This document shows, in pieces, positions 61,634-64,000 of a stretch of 64,000 nucleotides of DNA (position 1 is its first letter; each line of letters starts with the position of its first letter). The notes beneath the pieces were generated by a model, which saw only the letters and a program-made list of their open reading frames with translations, did not search any database and had not been told where the DNA came from. The stretch is from positions 48,592 to 112,591 of the forward strand of contig NZ_WTPY01000010.1 in assembly GCF_011378905.1 (NCBI RefSeq). Reading direction: 5' to 3'. The position numbers were made by a program, and so were the translations under genes. The DNA comes from Paraglaciecola sp. 20A4 (GTDB lineage Bacteria; Pseudomonadota; Gammaproteobacteria; Enterobacterales; Alteromonadaceae).

Positions 61634-62320
61634 TTAAAGCGTTAACGCCCGCCATTCGCCTTCAGCTAAATCACCTAAACTGTATTCGCCAAACTGCGCT
61701 CGGTGTAGCGCATCAACGTGATAACCACAGGCTGCGAACATTCTTCTAACTTGATGGTATTTACCTTCATTTAGCGTCACATTAGCCACATTTTCTTCGA
61801 CTATTTCGATTTTAGCGGGTAAACATTGCTCCTCACCATCCCCTAAAATTACGCCTTTGGCAAACTCATCAACAATACTTTGCTGCAATGGTCTATCCAC
61901 GTGGACGACGTAAAGTTTATTAACGTGATGTTTAGGTGACGTAAGCTTATGTACTAATTTGGTATCGTCTGTGATTAATATCAGCCCTGTGGTGTCTTTG
62001 TCTAAACGCCCAACACTGACGATTTTAGGGTTGCGAGACTCCCAGCGAGGTGGCAATAAGTCATAAATACGCATACCTTCGTTGTTATCGTGACTGCACA
62101 CATACCCTAAAGGTTTGTTGAGCATAACCAAAATACCTTCAGGCATGTCCAATGGCTCTGCGTCCACCAGCACGTTTGCAGGGTCTACTTTTTGCGATGG
62201 GCTCTTGGCAATTTCCCCTGCCACACGAACGCGTTTGTCTTTGAGCAAATAACGCGCTTCTCTGCGACTGCAATAACCTAAATTACTCAGTAGTTGGTCG
62301 AGACGTTTAACAGCAGGCAT
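61634..62320 (-). CDS. rsuA: 16S rRNA pseudouridine synthase, RsuA type
   Basis: The 228-residue cytoplasmic enzyme converts uridine 516 of 16S rRNA to pseudouridine in the family. An N-terminal S4 RNA-binding domain (about residues 5-50; RLDQLLSNLGYCSRREARYLLKDKRVRV) precedes the catalytic domain with Asp in VGRLDKDTTGLILITDD, MLNKPLGYVCSHD and LNEGKYHQVRRMFAACGYHV. The MLNKPxGYVCS form points to RsuA rather than RluB/E/F. GGAAT precedes the ATG. It stands alone. Confidence 0.92.
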   Translation of the reverse strand: MPAVKRLDQLLSNLGYCSRREARYLLKDKRVRVAGEIAKSPSQKVDPANVLVDAEPLDMPEGILVMLNKPLGYVCSHDNNEGMRIYDLLPPRWESRNPKIVSVGRLDKDTTGLILITDDTKLVHKLTSPKHHVNKLYVVHVDRPLQQSIVDEFAKGVILGDGEEQCLPAKIEIVEENVANVTLNEGKYHQVRRMFAACGYHVDALHRAQFGEYSLGDLAEGEWRALTL

Positions 62321-62518
62321 ATATATTCCAATGGTTGAGGGGATAGGGTAAATAACGCTGACAATATTATCAAAAGTGAGGACTATTTTTGCGGCGCTGA
62401 TTATGCCACACAGATAGGCAATACCAAACCACAGTCAACGAATGCAAATTAATTAGGTATGATCAATGTTTAGCTGAACAGCCAAGTAGAAGGTCTGAGC
62501 GTAGGACACCTTGTTACT

Positions 62519-64000
62519 TTAGGTCTCAATATTTATCTGCTCACGTTTAAACAAAGCCTGTAAGACCTCTGTATAGGGCTGATATTTACGCCAATTACCA
62601 ATAGACTTCTGGTTTATGGGTTCCCGCACTTGTACCTTGCTCGCAGTAGACACCGGCGCTTGATTCCGTTCCACATGCAAGCATTGGGGTTGCCAAGGTA
62701 AGTCACAAAAATCCAGTAAACATTCAATATTCTTTTGCGGTTCCCGTACAAGTTGCTCATAGTTGAGTAACATAAAATTAGGCGTGTTTTGGGTCTGCCA
62801 TTGATGGGCTAAATGATGAAAGCGAGCGTAAAACCGTCCGATATTCTCTAAATCGTAGGCATAAGCATAATATGGACTGTTAAGTGAAAAAAGCTGGCGA
62901 TAATTGCCTATGCAGGTATCCATAGGGTTACGCAACAAGCAGACGATCTTAGCATTCGGGAATGCTCTTCGTATTAAACCGATATAAAAAAAGTTAAAGG
63001 GCAATTTATCAACGAAGCGTGGTGTATTCCCTACCACGGCTAGTGTTCGCTCAAGATAACGCTCGGCTATTTGCACAGGAGGTAACAACATTGCCTTTTG
63101 CAACGTTGCAACGTCTAGCACGTGAGGAGACGACGTCCCTGATAGCTCTTTCACTGCAACACCAAAATCCTGCAATTCACCTGCAGATAATACGTCACTG
63201 TGATTGCTCAGAATTCGCTCGACGAGGGTCGTCCCTGAACGTGGCATACCCAACACAAATATAGGCTGGTTGCTAGCATGCCCTGCTGCCATTTCTTTGT
63301 TGGTCGGCGCGCTTAACTGGGTTTGTTGCACACTGTCGAAAAGCATTTCGTCGTCATGAAAGGTGTATGTCAAACTGTTGAGCTTGTCGCGTTTTGCCGC
63401 ATCTAAGCTCTCAAAAGCACGAGGATATTGTCCAAGTGCCTCGTATTCTTTGGCTAGCGCATGAGCGATATGTAGGGATGCATCTACGTGCTTGGTGCGT
63501 TTAGCGGCTGTTTGTAATCGTGCGACATGGTTGTCCTGTGCTGATACACCACCGAGATCCGACAGGGCGAAATGTGCTTGATGATAATCAGGGGCTAAAG
63601 TGATTGCCCGTTCAAAATAGACCCTGGCAGTAGCAAACTGGCCAGCAAACTTACTGGAAACAGCAAAGTTATAACAAAACTGTGCATTGTCTTTGTCCAC
63701 AAGTAAGGCTTTACCGAAATACTGCAATGCTTTTTCATGCAGCCCCACGCGACTTAGGGCAACACCAAGGGTATCGAGTGCTAATGGACTATTCACTTGC
63801 AACAGAGGGGCCTGTTCTGCGGCATGGATCACAGACTGTGCTTCCCCCCTCAGGGAGTAGCATTTCGCAAGATAAACCCAGTACTCTACATGAGTAGAAA
63901 GAGATAACGCTTTTTCTAGCAACTTTATCGCTTTTGCAATTTGTCCCACTTCGATATTAACCATAGCTAACAAAAAGTAGGCGTCGCTGTGCGATGGATC
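62519..64000 (-). CDS. TPR-sulfotransferase fusion protein (start beyond right edge)
   Basis: The frame stays open to the window edge (DPSHSDAYFLLAMVN before the first start-like codon at 63973), so the 5' end is missing. The N-terminal part holds tetratricopeptide repeats (for example HEKALQYFGKALLVDKDNAQFCYNFAV). The C-terminal 280 residues are a sulfotransferase domain with the PAPS phosphate loop PIFVLGMPRSGTTLVERIL and the 3'-phosphate motif IVCLLRNPMDTCIGNYRQLF. It transfers sulfate from PAPS to an unknown acceptor. Such fusions are frequent in marine gammaproteobacteria. Confidence 0.92.
   Translation of the reverse strand, partial: DPSHSDAYFLLAMVNIEVGQIAKAIKLLEKALSLSTHVEYWVYLAKCYSLRGEAQSVIHAAEQAPLLQVNSPLALDTLGVALSRVGLHEKALQYFGKALLVDKDNAQFCYNFAVSSKFAGQFATARVYFERAITLAPDYHQAHFALSDLGGVSAQDNHVARLQTAAKRTKHVDASLHIAHALAKEYEALGQYPRAFESLDAAKRDKLNSLTYTFHDDEMLFDSVQQTQLSAPTNKEMAAGHASNQPIFVLGMPRSGTTLVERILSNHSDVLSAGELQDFGVAVKELSGTSSPHVLDVATLQKAMLLPPVQIAERYLERTLAVVGNTPRFVDKLPFNFFYIGLIRRAFPNAKIVCLLRNPMDTCIGNYRQLFSLNSPYYAYAYDLENIGRFYARFHHLAHQWQTQNTPNFMLLNYEQLVREPQKNIECLLDFCDLPWQPQCLHVERNQAPVSTASKVQVREPINQKSIGNWRKYQPYTEVLQALFKREQINIET

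Overview
The window looks like chromosomal DNA of a marine gammaproteobacterium of the Alteromonadaceae, closest in style to Paraglaciecola/Glaciecola. This is an inference from gene content (acnB, ygiQ, sbcDC, arfA, rsuA, a large TonB receptor, PEP-CTERM-like and Omp85 proteins, two methyl-accepting chemotaxis proteins, two gamma-glutamyltransferases, several c-di-GMP enzymes) and from a moderate GC content; no marker gene in the window fixes the species. No rRNA, intact tRNA, insertion sequence, prophage or CRISPR array was seen.

Layout. 0-10 kb: the start of acnB, a strictosidine-synthase/SMP-30-like protein, a DJ-1/PfpI protein, a CHRD protein with a PEP-CTERM-like tail, ygiQ, an MltB-type lytic transglycosylase, a peptide deformylase and an MsbA-like ABC exporter. 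10-18 kb: an envelope-lipid neighbourhood with an EptA-type phosphoethanolamine transferase behind a PmrA-like box, a PAS-GGDEF-EAL protein, a likely operon of an Mpv17-like membrane protein, a PAP2 phosphatase and dgkA, and a small-molecule kinase. 18-29 kb: a secreted endonuclease I, a DUF2797 protein, a TonB-dependent receptor, and sbcD-sbcC, where sbcD appears to start at AUC.

29.2-35.2 kb is an accessory region. It holds an orphan membrane gene, a chemoreceptor, a second orphan AT-rich membrane gene, and long stretches of non-coding DNA built from related repeats and many very short perfect hairpins. Two copies of the long repeat lie in inverted orientation around the second orphan gene.

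35-48 kb: an MFS transporter, an S9 peptidase, a lipoprotein gamma-glutamyltransferase, an EF-hand lipoprotein, a HEAT-repeat DNA alkylation repair protein, a serine beta-lactamase-like lipoprotein and a TPR-GGDEF diguanylate cyclase. 47.9-51.7 kb: a small orphan gene, a chloramphenicol acetyltransferase, a PaaX-like repressor with an adjacent fatty acid desaturase and a perfect operator-like inverted repeat, and arfA with a hairpin inside its reading frame. 51.8-64 kb: an aldo/keto reductase, a second gamma-glutamyltransferase, a yqjD-yqjE-like operon, a DUF502 protein, a chemoreceptor, an N-terminally reduced Lrp-like protein divergent from an Omp85 protein, rsuA, and a TPR-sulfotransferase cut by the right edge.

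How genes work together: EptA releases diacylglycerol when it uses phosphatidylethanolamine as donor, DgkA can recycle that diacylglycerol, and PAP2 enzymes act on related lipid phosphates. The S9 peptidase and the two gamma-glutamyltransferases fit extracytoplasmic peptide and glutathione salvage. The PAS-GGDEF-EAL and TPR-GGDEF proteins set c-di-GMP, and the two chemoreceptors feed motility.
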